Shown one piece after another: positions 45,112 to 54,183 of a stretch of 64,000 bases of DNA (position 1 is its first letter; every line of letters begins with the position of its first letter). The DNA comes from Streptomyces canus (GTDB lineage: Bacteria > Actinomycetota > Actinomycetes > Streptomycetales > Streptomycetaceae), in contig NZ_CP107989.1 of assembly GCF_041435015.1 (NCBI RefSeq), forward strand, positions 744,001-808,000. The letters run 5' to 3'. Position numbers and translations under genes: made by a program. The notes below the pieces were generated by a model. It was not told where the DNA came from. It did not search any database and was given only the letters and a program-made list of their open reading frames with translations.

Positions 45112-46231
45112 CGGGGGTCGCCTCCTGGGCCTTGGCGGCGGGCGTGTCCAGCCGCCGGTAGAGGTAGTACGCGGCGCAGGCTCCCTCGCTGGAGACCATG
45201 GTGGCCCCCAGCGGCGTACGAGGCGTGCACAGAGTGCCGAAGGCCTCGCACTCGTGCGGCTTGAGCAGCCCCTGCAGGACCTCTCCGCTGCGGCACTCGG
45301 CCGGCTCCTGGGTGCGGATGCCCTCGACGGAGAAGCGGTGCTCGGCGTCGTAGCCGCGGTATTTCGGCGCCAGTCGCCAGCCGCTCTGCGGGATCACCCC
45401 GATGCCGCGCCAGGCGCGGTCGGTGACCTCGAAGACGTCCTCCAGCATGGCCCGGGCGGCCGGGTTGCCCTCCGCGCGAACGGCACGGGCGTAGGCGTTG
45501 TCGACGGTGTGCTCACCGCGTTCCAGATGCTGGACGGTACGGCGCACGCCTTCGAGGATGTCCAGTGGCTCGAAGCCCGTCACGACGATCGGCACCCGGA
45601 AGCGCTCCGCCAGTTCCGGGTACTCCCCCATGCCCATCACGCTGCAGACATGGCCGGCCGCGAGGAAGCCCTGCACCCGGCAGCTCGGCGAGGACATGAT
45701 GGCCTCGATGGCGGGCGGTACGCGGACGTGGGACACCAGCATGCTGAAGTTCGGGATGCCCAGCTTCCGGGCCTGATGGACCGTCATGGCGTTGGGGGGT
45801 GCGGTCGTCTCGAAGCCGATGCCGAAGAACACCACCTCGCGGTCCGGGTTCTGCTGGGCGATCCGCAGCGCGTCGAGCGGTGAGTAGACGACCCGCACGT
45901 CGCCGCCCTCTCCGCGGACCTGGAACAGGTCCCGCCCGGTGCCCGGCACGCGCAGCATGTCACCGAAGGAGCAGAAGATCACCTCCGGTCGGGAGGCGAT
46001 CTCCAGCGCCTTGTCGATGACCTCCAGCGGTGTCACGCACACCGGACAGCCGGGTCCGTGGATCAACTCGACCTTGTCCGGCAGGAGTTGGTCGATGCCG
46101 TGCCGGATGATGCTGTGGGTCTGCCCTCCGCACACCTCCATCAGCGCCCACGGCCTGGTCACCGTGGCGTGGATGTCGTCGAGGAGCCGTCGAGCCAGCT
46201 CCGGGTCCTGGAACTCGTCGATGTACTTCAC
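45104..46231 (-). CDS. hypD: Hydrogenase maturation factor HypD
   Basis: A 375-residue [4Fe-4S] scaffold protein on which, with HypC, the Fe(CN)2CO unit is assembled. Conserved motifs are [23 protein letters not shown] and GHVCSVMG, plus the C-terminal cysteines ([17 protein letters not shown]). The GTG start overlaps the HypC stop as GTGA, so HypC and HypD are made together. Length is normal for the family. Confidence 0.96.
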   Translation of the reverse strand: MKYIDEFQDPELARRLLDDIHATVTRPWALMEVCGGQTHSIIRHGIDQLLPDKVELIHGPGCPVCVTPLEVIDKALEIASRPEVIFCSFGDMLRVPGTGRDLFQVRGEGGDVRVVYSPLDALRIAQQNPDREVVFFGIGFETTAPPNAMTVHQARKLGIPNFSMLVSHVRVPPAIEAIMSSPSCRVQGFLAAGHVCSVMGMGEYPELAERFRVPIVVTGFEPLDILEGVRRTVQHLERGEHTVDNAYARAVRAEGNPAARAMLEDVFEVTDRAWRGIGVIPQSGWRLAPKYRGYDAEHRFSVEGIRTQEPAECRSGEVLQGLLKPHECEAFGTLCTPRTPLGATMVSSEGACAAYYLYRRLDTPAAKAQEATPVV

Positions 46232-46536
46232 TGGTTGTGTACCTCCTCCACCGGTTCCGAGCCCGCCGCCTCCGCTGCCGCCGTCTCCCAGGGATCGCCG
46301 AACTCCTCCTGCAACAAGCCGAGTTCGGCGAAGAGCTCGAGCGTCTGCTTCGCCGACTCCTCGTCCAGCCGTTGCAGGGCGAACCCGACGTGGACGATGG
46401 CGTACTCGCCGACCTGGAGGTCGGGCAGATACTCCAGGCACACCTCCTTGACCACGCCGCCGAAGTCGACGGTGGCCATCCGGGTACCGTCCCGTTCCTC
46501 GATGTCCAGCACTCTGCCGGGTACCGCCAGGCACAT
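46228..46536 (-). CDS. hypC: Hydrogenase maturation chaperone HypC
   Basis: A small chaperone that carries the Fe(CN)2CO unit to the large subunit. It begins [10 protein letters not shown] with the functional Cys2, and includes [23 protein letters not shown], cut here as the family's beta-barrel core. At 102 residues it is slightly longer than usual (75-95) because of an acidic C-terminal tail. AAGGAGAGG precedes the ATG. It is coupled to HypD. Confidence 0.95.
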   Translation of the reverse strand: MCLAVPGRVLDIEERDGTRMATVDFGGVVKEVCLEYLPDLQVGEYAIVHVGFALQRLDEESAKQTLELFAELGLLQEEFGDPWETAAAEAAGSEPVEEVHNQ

Positions 46537-46568
46537 GAGCCTCTCCTTGCTGTGGGTCGCGCGTTTGC

Positions 46569-48953
46569 TCAGTCGGTGGGAGTGGGAGTGGCGCGGGCGG
46601 CCACCATCAGTTGGCCCAACGCCAGGCCACCGTCGTTGGGCGGCACCAGGTGGTGGCGCAGGACCGTGAAGCCGTCCTCGCGCAGAGTGGCTGCACAGGC
46701 CGAGGAGAGCAGCGTGTTGGCGAACACGCCTCCCGTCAGGGCGACCGTGTCCAGCCCGTGCCGCTCTCGCGCCCGCGCGCACATCCGGTGCACCAGGCCG
46801 GTCACGCCCCGGTGGAAGCGCGCGGCGACCAGGGCCGGCTCGACGCCCTCGCGCAGGTCCCCGACCATCGCCGCGAGTACGGGTGCCGGATCGGCCCGTA
46901 CGGCCCCGTCCCGGTCCTCCTCCGACGTGAGCAGGGCGAAGGCGTACGCGGCGGTGTCGTCGGCCGGTGCGTGCAGAGCCGCCCCCTCCAGTTCGACGGC
47001 GGCCTGTGCCTCGTAACCGGCTCGGTGGCACACCCCGGCGAGCGAGGACACGGCGTCGAAGAGCCGACCCATGCTGGATGTGGGGACACAGTTCAGGCCC
47101 CGCTCCAACTGCCGTTCCAGGATGTGGAGTTCCTCGGGCGGGCAGGCGGTCGTACAGGCGAGGTCGTCGGACCAGTCGATACCGGCCGCCCTCAGATGGG
47201 CCAGCGCCATGCGGTACGGCCGGCGCACGGCGGCGTCACCACCGGGCAGGGGAACATACGCGAGATGTCCGAACCGGGTGAAGCGGTCGTAGTCCGCGAG
47301 CAGGAACTCCCCGCCCCACACGGCGCCGTCGTCGCCGTGGCCGGTGCCGTCGAAGGCGACGCCGATCACCGGCCGGGTGCCGTCCAGTCCGTGCTCGGCC
47401 ATGGCGGCGGCGATGTGCGCGTGATGGTGCTGCACGCGTACGACGGGCCGGTGCGCCGCATTCCGGTCGGCCCATCCGGCCGAACGGTAGCCAGGATGCC
47501 GGTCGGAGACCAGGACCTCGGGCCGCACTCCCGTGATGGACTGCAACTGCGCCGCCGCGCGCTCGAAGACCCGCTGTGTGCCGACGTCGTCCATGTCGCC
47601 GATGTGGGCCGACAGCCAGGCCTGCCGGTCCGCCCCGAGGCAGAAGGCGTTCTTGAGGTCTCCGCCGACGGCGAGGGCCGGCCGCACGGGCAGCGGGAGG
47701 CAGACCGGCAACGGGGCGTAGCCCCGCGAGCGGCGGATCACCAGTGGCTCCCCGTCGCAGACGCGGACCACGGAGTCGTCGCACGGGACGTGGATCGGCC
47801 GGTCGTGCGCGAGCCAGGCGTCGGCCAGGTGCGCGAGCCGCTCCAGCGCCTCGTTGTCGTCGGTGACGATCGGCTCACCGGACACGTTGCCGCTGGTCAT
47901 GACGAGCAGCCTGGGGCCGTCCGAGTCTCCGGGCAGACCGAGCAGCAGATGATGCACGGGCGTGTAGGGCAGCATCACGCCGAGGTCAGGGCTGCCGGGT
48001 GCCACGGCCTCGGCGGGCCGCGGATCCCCGCCGGCGTGCGGACGCCGCCTCACCAGGACCACCGGCCTGGCACGGCCTTCGAGCAGGCTCCGCTCCGCCG
48101 GGCTCAGCCGGACGAGGTGACGGACGTCGTCCGCGGTCCGGGCCATGACGGCGAAGGGCTTGTCCCCGCGCGCCTTCCGCCGACGCAGGAGGGCGACCGC
48201 CTCCTGGTTCGAGGCATCGCAGGCCAGGTGGTAGCCGCCCAGGCCCTTCACGGCGAGGATCGCGCCCCGCGTCAGCAGCGCACGGGCCTCGGTGACCGGG
48301 TCCGCCCCCTCGACGTTCCTGAGCCGCGTCCCCTGGGCGAGGACCAGCCGCAGACGGGGCCCGCAGGCCGGGCAGGCGACCGGCTGCGCGTGGAAGCGGC
48401 GGTCGGCCGGATCCGCGTACTCCCGGGCGCAGTCGGGACACATCGCGAAGCCGGCCATGGTGGTGTTCGCCCGGTCGTACGGCACGCCGGTGACGATCGT
48501 GAAGCGCGGGCCGCAGTGAGTGCAGTTGACGAACGGGTGCCGGTAGCGCCGGTCCGCCGGGGCTGCCAACTCGGCGAGGCAGTCGGCACAGGTGGCGGAG
48601 TCGGGCGAGACCAGGGTGCGGGCCGGTCCGCCGGTGCGCGAGGTGAGGATGGTGAACGCGGTTGTGCCGCCGACGGGAGGCATCTCCCGGTGGTGGACTG
48701 CATCCACGCGGGCCAGCGGCGGTGCCTGGGCGGCGATCAGGTCGCAGAACCGGTCCACGGCCGAGGCGCTGCCCTCGACCTCCGCGACGACGCCCTCCGG
48801 GGTGTTGGTCACGTGGCCGGCCAGGGCGAGTTCGGTGGCAAGGCCGTAGAGGTAGGGCCTGAAGCCCACGCCTTGTACCACTCCCCGGACGGTGACCCGG
48901 CGGCGTCGTGGGGTGTCCTTCGCGACGGCGGTCGGAGCCTGCGGACCGCTCAC
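46569..48953 (-). CDS. hypF: Carbamoyltransferase HypF
   Basis: A 794-residue enzyme that uses carbamoyl phosphate and ATP to make carbamoyl-adenylate and transfers the group to HypE. Domains in order: acylphosphatase (about 19-105, [16 protein letters not shown]), two Zn-finger repeats ([16 protein letters not shown] and [16 protein letters not shown]), YrdC-like domain, and Kae1-like domain ([19 protein letters not shown]). The GTG start overlaps the HypB stop as GTGA. The C-terminal GGVFANTLL is intact. Confidence 0.95.
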   Translation of the reverse strand: MSGPQAPTAVAKDTPRRRRVTVRGVVQGVGFRPYLYGLATELALAGHVTNTPEGVVAEVEGSASAVDRFCDLIAAQAPPLARVDAVHHREMPPVGGTTAFTILTSRTGGPARTLVSPDSATCADCLAELAAPADRRYRHPFVNCTHCGPRFTIVTGVPYDRANTTMAGFAMCPDCAREYADPADRRFHAQPVACPACGPRLRLVLAQGTRLRNVEGADPVTEARALLTRGAILAVKGLGGYHLACDASNQEAVALLRRRKARGDKPFAVMARTADDVRHLVRLSPAERSLLEGRARPVVLVRRRPHAGGDPRPAEAVAPGSPDLGVMLPYTPVHHLLLGLPGDSDGPRLLVMTSGNVSGEPIVTDDNEALERLAHLADAWLAHDRPIHVPCDDSVVRVCDGEPLVIRRSRGYAPLPVCLPLPVRPALAVGGDLKNAFCLGADRQAWLSAHIGDMDDVGTQRVFERAAAQLQSITGVRPEVLVSDRHPGYRSAGWADRNAAHRPVVRVQHHHAHIAAAMAEHGLDGTRPVIGVAFDGTGHGDDGAVWGGEFLLADYDRFTRFGHLAYVPLPGGDAAVRRPYRMALAHLRAAGIDWSDDLACTTACPPEELHILERQLERGLNCVPTSSMGRLFDAVSSLAGVCHRAGYEAQAAVELEGAALHAPADDTAAYAFALLTSEEDRDGAVRADPAPVLAAMVGDLREGVEPALVAARFHRGVTGLVHRMCARARERHGLDTVALTGGVFANTLLSSACAATLREDGFTVLRHHLVPPNDGGLALGQLMVAARATPTPTD

Positions 48954-49705
48954 GAGTGGGTGTGGGCCATGGTGCCGGTGGCCTCCGGGTGCGGGTGCGC
49001 GTGACCGTGGTGATGAGGCTGCCGGGCCATGACCGGTGAGTGGACAGGTGCGCCGTCCACCGCGGCCAGCGCCCGGTCGAGCAGCGCGCCTACTCCCTGT
49101 CCCCGGCGTGCCGACGTCAGGATCACCTCGACGCCGGGGTTGACCTGCTCCACATGCGCGCGGAACGCCGCCTCGTCGAACTCGACGGCCTCCGCGATGT
49201 CGGTCTTGGTGACCACCACGAGGTGGGCGAGGCCGAAGGCGGTGGGGTACTTGAGCGGCTTGTCCTCCCCCTCCGTCACGGAGGCGAGGGTGACCCTCAG
49301 TGTCTCCCCCAGGTCGTAGGAGGCGGGGCAGACCAGGTTGCCGACGTTCTCCACGAACAGGAGCCGGGTGTCGTCGGGCAGCCACCCGTCCAGGTGCCCG
49401 GCGAGCATCCCCGCCTCCAGATGGCACAGTCCGTCGGTGAGTACCTGTTTGACGGGGACCCCCGAACGCGCCAGCCGGGCCGCGTCGTTCTCGGTGGCCA
49501 GATCGGCGCTCAGCGCCGCGACGGGAACGGCCCGCTCCCGTGCCCGCAGCAGTTCGCGCTCCAGCAGCGCGGTCTTGCCGCTGCCCGGACTGGACAGCAG
49601 GTTGACGACAGCGATGCCCCGAGCCGCGAGGTCCGCGCGCAGTTCGTGGGCGCTCGCGTCGTTCTTCGCGAGTACGGCCTGCCGCAGGTCGACGACACGA
49701 CACAT
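48950..49705 (-). CDS. hypB: Nickel-incorporation GTPase HypB with His-rich C-terminus
   Basis: A 251-residue GTPase that drives nickel insertion with HypA. The P-loop SSPGSGKT is at residues 38-45, with ENVGNLVCP and TKTDIAE for the metal and guanine sites. The C-terminal tail holds eight histidines (PHHHGHAHPHPE, AHTHS), a probable nickel store. In most His-rich HypB proteins this stretch is N-terminal; here it is at the opposite end. It sits three bases after the HypA stop. Confidence 0.95.
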   Translation of the reverse strand: MCRVVDLRQAVLAKNDASAHELRADLAARGIAVVNLLSSPGSGKTALLERELLRARERAVPVAALSADLATENDAARLARSGVPVKQVLTDGLCHLEAGMLAGHLDGWLPDDTRLLFVENVGNLVCPASYDLGETLRVTLASVTEGEDKPLKYPTAFGLAHLVVVTKTDIAEAVEFDEAAFRAHVEQVNPGVEVILTSARRGQGVGALLDRALAAVDGAPVHSPVMARQPHHHGHAHPHPEATGTMAHTHS

Positions 49706-49708
49706 GGT

Positions 49709-50110
49709 TCAGCGCTCCTCGGAGATCGGTTCGCGGGTGGGCGTGTGCTCGGGGCCAGGGCCGTCCTCCCAGTGCACGTCGACGATCTGCAGTTCCCGGC
49801 CCGCGAGCAGGTCGGTCTGCGTACCGCCACACGCGGGGCAGGTCAGCCGGGGCGGCATGCCGACGGCCCATTCGTGTGAGCACGGGGTGCAGCGGGCCCG
49901 CCCCGGCACCGCTTCCGTGATCAGTTCGGCGCCTTCCAGCAGGGTTCCGGCGCAGGCCAGTTCGAAGGAGAAGGCAAGCGCATCGGGTACGACGCCGGCC
50001 AGTTCGCCCACCTGGAGCCGTACCGATCGCACCGCCGTGACGTCCTTGGCCCGTGCGGCGGCCTCTTCCACCTGGTCGACGACGGCCAGCGCGACGGACA
50101 TCTCGTGCAT
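49709..50110 (-). CDS. hypA: Nickel metallochaperone HypA
   Basis: A 133-residue protein starting MHEMSVAL, with the nickel-binding His2, and a zinc site formed by CTPC (Cys74, Cys77) and CPAC (Cys91, Cys94). It delivers nickel to the hydrogenase large subunit with HypB. The C-terminal extension (GPGPEHTPTREPISEER) is about 15 residues longer than the family norm. A GGAAGG site is upstream. Confidence 0.95.
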   Translation of the reverse strand: MHEMSVALAVVDQVEEAAARAKDVTAVRSVRLQVGELAGVVPDALAFSFELACAGTLLEGAELITEAVPGRARCTPCSHEWAVGMPPRLTCPACGGTQTDLLAGRELQIVDVHWEDGPGPEHTPTREPISEER

Positions 50111-50255
50111 GGTTTCCGTCCTTCCGTCCGCGGCTGCCTCCGGTCGGCCTTCATTAGAGGCGCGCGCGGCCGGGTCGCACGGCCCGGCACGCCGTGGCCG
50201 GCCGTCGGGTACGCCGTTCGACGCAACCGCACGGCGCACCGGTGGCGGCCACGAT

Positions 50256-50360
50256 TCACATCCGTCTGATGCGCAGGTAGCGCCTCAGGTCGGGAAGTAC
50301 CTCGACGACGACAGCGACCATGGCGGCGACGGCCGCTCCACCGATGACGATCTTCTTCAT
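50256..50360 (-). CDS. 34-residue DUF6893-like small membrane-type protein
   Basis: A short ORF, MKKIVIGGAAVAAMVAVVVE followed by VLPDLRRYLRIRRM, with GAGGAGAG before the ATG at 50360. It has a positively charged start, one 16-residue hydrophobic helix and a basic tail, consistent with a tiny single-span membrane peptide. It closely resembles the DUF6893 family as I recall it from Streptomyces. It lies 11 bases downstream of the protease gene in the same direction, so it is probably part of the hydrogenase transcript. A role in membrane tethering of the complex is conjecture. Confidence 0.72.
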   Translation of the reverse strand: MKKIVIGGAAVAAMVAVVVEVLPDLRRYLRIRRM

Positions 50361-50371
50361 CCCGTCTCTCC

Positions 50372-50917
50372 TCATGTCGGAGCCTCAGCTGTTGAGGCCT
50401 GCGCCACGGACGGCTCGCCGTCCCGCAGCAGCTCTTCGATCAGCCGGACGGCCTCGGGTACGGCGTCGGACACCGGCGGGCTGAGACCGATGCCCTCGTC
50501 CACCGAGGCCGGTTCGCATCCCACGACCAGGACGCGGCGTGGGGGCTCGCCGCCGGTTCCGGCGCACAGGGTGCCCAGCAGTGCCAGGACGGTGTCGGGG
50601 GTCATCCGGTGGCCGTCCAGGGCGGGGGCGGCGGGTGAAGGGCTCCCACCGCCGACGTCGTGCTCGATCACGTACAGCGTGCCGGGGGCTTCGCCGCGGG
50701 CCGTGGCGTCCACGAGGACGAGGGTGTCGTAGCCGTCCAGCAGCTGATAGGCGAGGTGCACGCCGCGCACTCCGATGTCCACGACCTCGACGTGTCCGGG
50801 GAGGTCGCGCTCGGTGAGCCGGCGGGCGGTCTCCACCCCGAAGCCGTCGTCTCCGAGGAAGACGTTGCCGATGCCCGCCACGAGCGTCCTTGGACCTGGC
50901 GTTGGGGGAAGATTCAT
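50372..50917 (-). CDS. Hydrogenase maturation protease (HupD/HycI family)
   Basis: A 181-residue endopeptidase that removes the C-terminal peptide of the large subunit after nickel insertion. The metal-binding motif GIGNVFLGDDGFGVE (Asp23/Asp24 region) and DIGVRGVHLAYQLLDGYDTL are family hallmarks. Its ATG overlaps the stop of the 476-residue unknown gene as ATGA. Its expected substrate is the large subunit encoded at 54180-55964, cleaved after the His of the DPCLPCGVH motif. Confidence 0.92.
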   Translation of the reverse strand: MNLPPTPGPRTLVAGIGNVFLGDDGFGVETARRLTERDLPGHVEVVDIGVRGVHLAYQLLDGYDTLVLVDATARGEAPGTLYVIEHDVGGGSPSPAAPALDGHRMTPDTVLALLGTLCAGTGGEPPRRVLVVGCEPASVDEGIGLSPPVSDAVPEAVRLIEELLRDGEPSVAQASTAEAPT

Positions 50918-52344
50918 ACGTCGTCCTCCAGCGGTGTGACCTCGTCCGGCTGGAAGTACAGGAACCGTCCCTGCTCGCGGCGGACGTCGGCGCCCGGGTC
51001 GCCCTCCACGGTGACCGCCAGGTGCACCCCGCCGTCCACGTCGTGCAGCACCGCCTCGACCGTCGCGGTGCGGCCCCGCAGGAAGATGTCCTGCGCGTCG
51101 GTCCGGCGCAGGCCCGGGTGCAGTTCGACGCGGCTGCCCTGGCCCACCGACCGGCCGTCCACGACCACCCGGTCCCGCGCCGGGTCGAAGCCCGAATCGC
51201 TCGCGGGGTCCCACCAGGGGGTGTCCGGCCGCATCACCCCGTATTCGTCGGGGAAGCCGCCGTCCGGGGCGGCGGGGCCGGGACCGGTCACGTCGCGCAG
51301 GCTGCGCACCGCCCCGTGCAGACGCTCCAGAACCTCGGGCGGCATCGAGTCCGCCAGCTCGATCACGGCGGCCGCCCGCTCGTCCGTACCCCGGGCCTCG
51401 CGTTTCTCCTCGTCGGTCAGGGCCGCGGTGCGCAGCGCGAGGATCTCGTCGATCTCGGTGGCGTCGTAGAGCGCGCCGGGACTCTCCGGCGCGATGGCAG
51501 GATGGTCCTGCAGGATGATCGGCGAGGACAGCACGAGGTCGGCACGGCCGGGTTCGCCGGCGAGTACGGGCCAGGTGTGCAGGTTGCGGCAGGCGGCGAC
51601 CGCGCCCTTCGCCCACTCAGGGGGATCGGTCATCGACAGGAACGATCCGGCGCTGAGGGCCATGAGGAGGTGGGTCGCCACCAGGGAGTGCGGCAGCGCC
51701 GCCTCACGGTCCGCGCCGCGGCCCTCGGGCGGGGTCCAGTCGCTGGTGTTCTCGACGACGGCGGTCAGCCGCATGGTCCGGTAGGGGCCGTCGAGTTCGC
51801 GGGCACAGAGCCGTACCGTCCCGCTGATCTCCTCGCGGCGCCGGACCAGTCGGCCGACGGCGCGACCGTCCTCGTCCACGACCGGCTCGGTGTCCTCGCG
51901 GGCGGGGAGCCGGAAGGGATGCGTGACGCCGTCGCCGAGGAGCTCGTCCACCGACGCGACCACCTCGACGCGCTCCTCACTTCCCTCGTCCCATGGCACC
52001 AACACCCGGTCTTCAAGGCGGAGTTCGGGCACCGTGTCGAAGCCGCCGTCCGGACGGGCCCGCTGCACCGTGCGCCGTCGGGCGTGCAGGAAGCGCACCT
52101 CGACCGAGAGGGTCGTCCCCGCCTTCGGTTCCATCAGGCATTCGGTGTGCTGGAAGTCGTGCTCCTCGCACTCGGCACCCCAGCCGGGCGGCACGAGCAC
52201 ACCGAACTGCCAGCGCAGCCGGTTCTTGGCCGCCGAGGCGCGGTACGGGTAGAGCACGTAGCCCTCGAAGAGGACGGCGTCGGCCACCTGCCGGGCGAGA
52301 GCGAGGCGCTCCTCGGTCTCGGGGGCGAACGCGGTCACGGTCAC
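50914..52344 (-). CDS. Hydrogenase-cluster protein of unknown function (476 aa)
   Basis: A soluble protein of 476 residues with a GTG start overlapping the DUF6084 stop as GTGA, and its own stop overlapping the protease start. There is no signal peptide, membrane segment or cysteine-cluster motif. Visible segments include YVLYPYRASAAKNRLRWQFG at the N-terminus and AVENTSDWTPPEGRG in the middle; the C-terminus has beta-rich PGLRRTDAQDIFLRGRTATV. I believe proteins like this accompany group 1h hydrogenases in actinobacteria, but no function is known to me. Its position suggests assembly, stabilisation or electron-transfer coupling of the enzyme. Confidence 0.8.
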   Translation of the reverse strand: MTVTAFAPETEERLALARQVADAVLFEGYVLYPYRASAAKNRLRWQFGVLVPPGWGAECEEHDFQHTECLMEPKAGTTLSVEVRFLHARRRTVQRARPDGGFDTVPELRLEDRVLVPWDEGSEERVEVVASVDELLGDGVTHPFRLPAREDTEPVVDEDGRAVGRLVRRREEISGTVRLCARELDGPYRTMRLTAVVENTSDWTPPEGRGADREAALPHSLVATHLLMALSAGSFLSMTDPPEWAKGAVAACRNLHTWPVLAGEPGRADLVLSSPIILQDHPAIAPESPGALYDATEIDEILALRTAALTDEEKREARGTDERAAAVIELADSMPPEVLERLHGAVRSLRDVTGPGPAAPDGGFPDEYGVMRPDTPWWDPASDSGFDPARDRVVVDGRSVGQGSRVELHPGLRRTDAQDIFLRGRTATVEAVLHDVDGGVHLAVTVEGDPGADVRREQGRFLYFQPDEVTPLEDDV

Positions 52345-53024
52345 GGATCGGTCCTTCCGGTGGTGGCGGTGAGGGCGCGCAGCGGGTCGTGCGCGGGCGG
52401 GTCGGCACCCTCCAGCAGCGCCGCGACGGTCGCCTCCCAGGAGGGCAGGGCGTGCCGGGAGCGGTAGGCCAGGAGGGCGTCCATGGTGTCGCGGGGAAGC
52501 CGGATCCAGCCGCAGCCGGGGAAGTGCTGCTCGACCATCTCCCGCCAGGCGCTGACGGGCATCCGGAAGGCTGCCTCGCGGTCCCATGGGACGGGCTCCA
52601 CCTGGAAGCCGCCGGTTCCGGTGAACGCCGTACCGGAGAAGAGCATCAGCAGGGGGACCTCGCCGTCGGTGAGGGCGTTGAGGTAGCGGGTGGCGGCGAT
52701 GTCCATGTCGTAGGTGCAGGGCACGACGAGGTCGGTATCGATCTCTCCGGTGAAGCTCGGGACCATGACCGAGACCTGGGCGAACTGCACCGGCTGGAGC
52801 GTGCTGCCCCAGCGTGAGCGCTCGCCGAAGAGGTCCGCGAGGCCGTCGGCCTCGGCGGGTTCGTAGCCGCGGCGGGCGGGTTCGATGCGGATCTGGCAGC
52901 GCAACGCGAGGGCGTGCACGCGCGCGTTGTCGGCGGCGGTGACACGCAGCCGGAAGACGAGGGTGGGTCCGGCGGCGTACTGGTCGGCGCGGACGCCGGT
53001 GCAGGCGAAGGAGAACGCGGTCAC
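52341..53024 (-). CDS. DUF6084-type hydrogenase-cluster protein (227 aa)
   Basis: A soluble 227-residue protein, GTG start overlapping the DUF5947 stop (GTGA). It is beta-rich at the N-terminus (FSFACTGVRADQYAAGPTL) with CQIRIEPARRGYEP and LFGERSRWGSTLQPVQFAQV; the C-terminus has WDREAAFRMPVSAWREMVEQ. I associate it with DUF6084, a family found in actinobacterial hydrogenase loci. Function unknown; translational coupling to neighbours on both sides suggests a stoichiometric accessory subunit. Confidence 0.72.
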   Translation of the reverse strand: MTAFSFACTGVRADQYAAGPTLVFRLRVTAADNARVHALALRCQIRIEPARRGYEPAEADGLADLFGERSRWGSTLQPVQFAQVSVMVPSFTGEIDTDLVVPCTYDMDIAATRYLNALTDGEVPLLMLFSGTAFTGTGGFQVEPVPWDREAAFRMPVSAWREMVEQHFPGCGWIRLPRDTMDALLAYRSRHALPSWEATVAALLEGADPPAHDPLRALTATTGRTDP

Positions 53025-53662
53025 GGGTGACCCACCTCGCCCAGGGGCCGGACGCGTCGCGCGACGTCCGCGAAGAACGCGTCCAGCGCGGCGCGGGCCT
53101 CGGCCCCACCGTCGAAGCCCTGCCACAACAGGCGCATACGGCCGACGAGTTCGTAGCAGATGTCGATCGGCACGAGGTGGCACTCGAAACGGCCGTCGGT
53201 GCGGCGCAGCAGGAGCGCCTCCACGTCGGGTTCGAGCAGTTCGGCGAGGCGGCTGCCACCGAGGACGTCCGTCCACGTGGCCGGTTCGAGTTCGCTCTCG
53301 GTGGCTCCGGCCGGGCTCGGGTAGAGGGCGACCAGCCGGTCGAGCGCCGCGTTGCGGAAGAGGAAGGCGACGCCGACCGGGATCTGGAGCGCCTCCCACG
53401 CGCTCTCGTCGAGGCGGTGTCCGGGGTCGGTGAGGTAGCGGGCCGGGACCGTACGGAAGCGGCCCGCGGCGGCGCCCGGCTGCTCCATCAGCAGCGCGCA
53501 CGGGGGACAGGCGCAGACAAGGGCGCGTTTCTCGGTGTCGACGAGATGACGGTGGCCCGCCTCCACCGCCACGGCGCACAGCTCACACCGTTCGGGCTGC
53601 GGAAGCCTCTCGGTGAGGAACCTCCGCAGTCCGGGCGCGCGCGTCGCCGGGGACGCCGTCAT
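53021..53662 (-). CDS. DUF5947-type hydrogenase-cluster protein with Cys motifs (213 aa)
   Basis: It has an N-terminal metal-binding patch: Cys26-x2-Cys29 (CELC), His37/His39, and Cys50-x-Cys52-x2-Cys55 (CACPPC). This could hold zinc or an iron centre. The remainder is soluble alpha/beta, ending in LWQGFDGGAEARAALDAFFA. It matches the DUF5947 family, which accompanies group 1h hydrogenases. The ATG overlaps the NifU-like stop (ATGA). A rubredoxin-like redox or metal-delivery role is possible but unproven. Confidence 0.75.
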   Translation of the reverse strand: MTASPATRAPGLRRFLTERLPQPERCELCAVAVEAGHRHLVDTEKRALVCACPPCALLMEQPGAAAGRFRTVPARYLTDPGHRLDESAWEALQIPVGVAFLFRNAALDRLVALYPSPAGATESELEPATWTDVLGGSRLAELLEPDVEALLLRRTDGRFECHLVPIDICYELVGRMRLLWQGFDGGAEARAALDAFFADVARRVRPLGEVGHP

Positions 53663-54183
53663 CGGGCCGCCGTCGGTGCCGTACTGATCTGGAGGAGCGT
53701 CGGCCCCGCGGGTGCGGTCTGTACGTCGACCGCCCTGACCTCCGGTGCGAAGCAGGCGAGCGCCGCCTCCGCGGACTCCCGGGCACCCGCGCCGGAGCCG
53801 CAACCGCAGCCGCCGGCATCCCGGTCCCGGGCCCGCACCGTCAGGGTGCCGCTCTCCTCGTCGAAGCCCACCACCTCCAGGGTGTGTTCCGGGACACCGT
53901 CGAGGGCGCGGGCGATGCGGGTGTCGCGGTCCTCGGGGTGCAGGTCGTGCAGGACGAGCAGGCTCGCGACCAGGTCGTCGCCCAGGAGGCGTGCCGCTGC
54001 GTCGCCGGGAGCATCGGCCAGCAGGTGGAGGATGCGGGCGAGGCCGGCACCGTAGAAGTCCATGAGGGAGCGGACGAGTTCCTCCGCCGCCGCGGCGGCG
54101 GCCGTGTCGCCGCTCTCGACCAGCCCGTCGAGGATTTCCTCGACGCGGCGCCCGGTCTGCTCCGCGGAGCTGACCGCGCTCAT
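53659..54183 (-). CDS. NifU-like protein (174 aa)
   Basis: An N-terminal helical segment (about 1-90) followed by a NifU C-terminal-like domain (HTLEVVGFDEESGTLTVRAR ... ALACFAPEVRAVDV). The usual CxxC of this domain is replaced by CGC (Cys126, Cys128), with a further Cys144. NifU domains scaffold or transfer Fe-S clusters, so it may supply the clusters of the hydrogenase small subunit. Its ATG overlaps the large-subunit stop. The altered Cys spacing may mean a different cluster or metal. Confidence 0.78.
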   Translation of the reverse strand: MSAVSSAEQTGRRVEEILDGLVESGDTAAAAAAEELVRSLMDFYGAGLARILHLLADAPGDAAARLLGDDLVASLLVLHDLHPEDRDTRIARALDGVPEHTLEVVGFDEESGTLTVRARDRDAGGCGCGSGAGARESAEAALACFAPEVRAVDVQTAPAGPTLLQISTAPTAAR

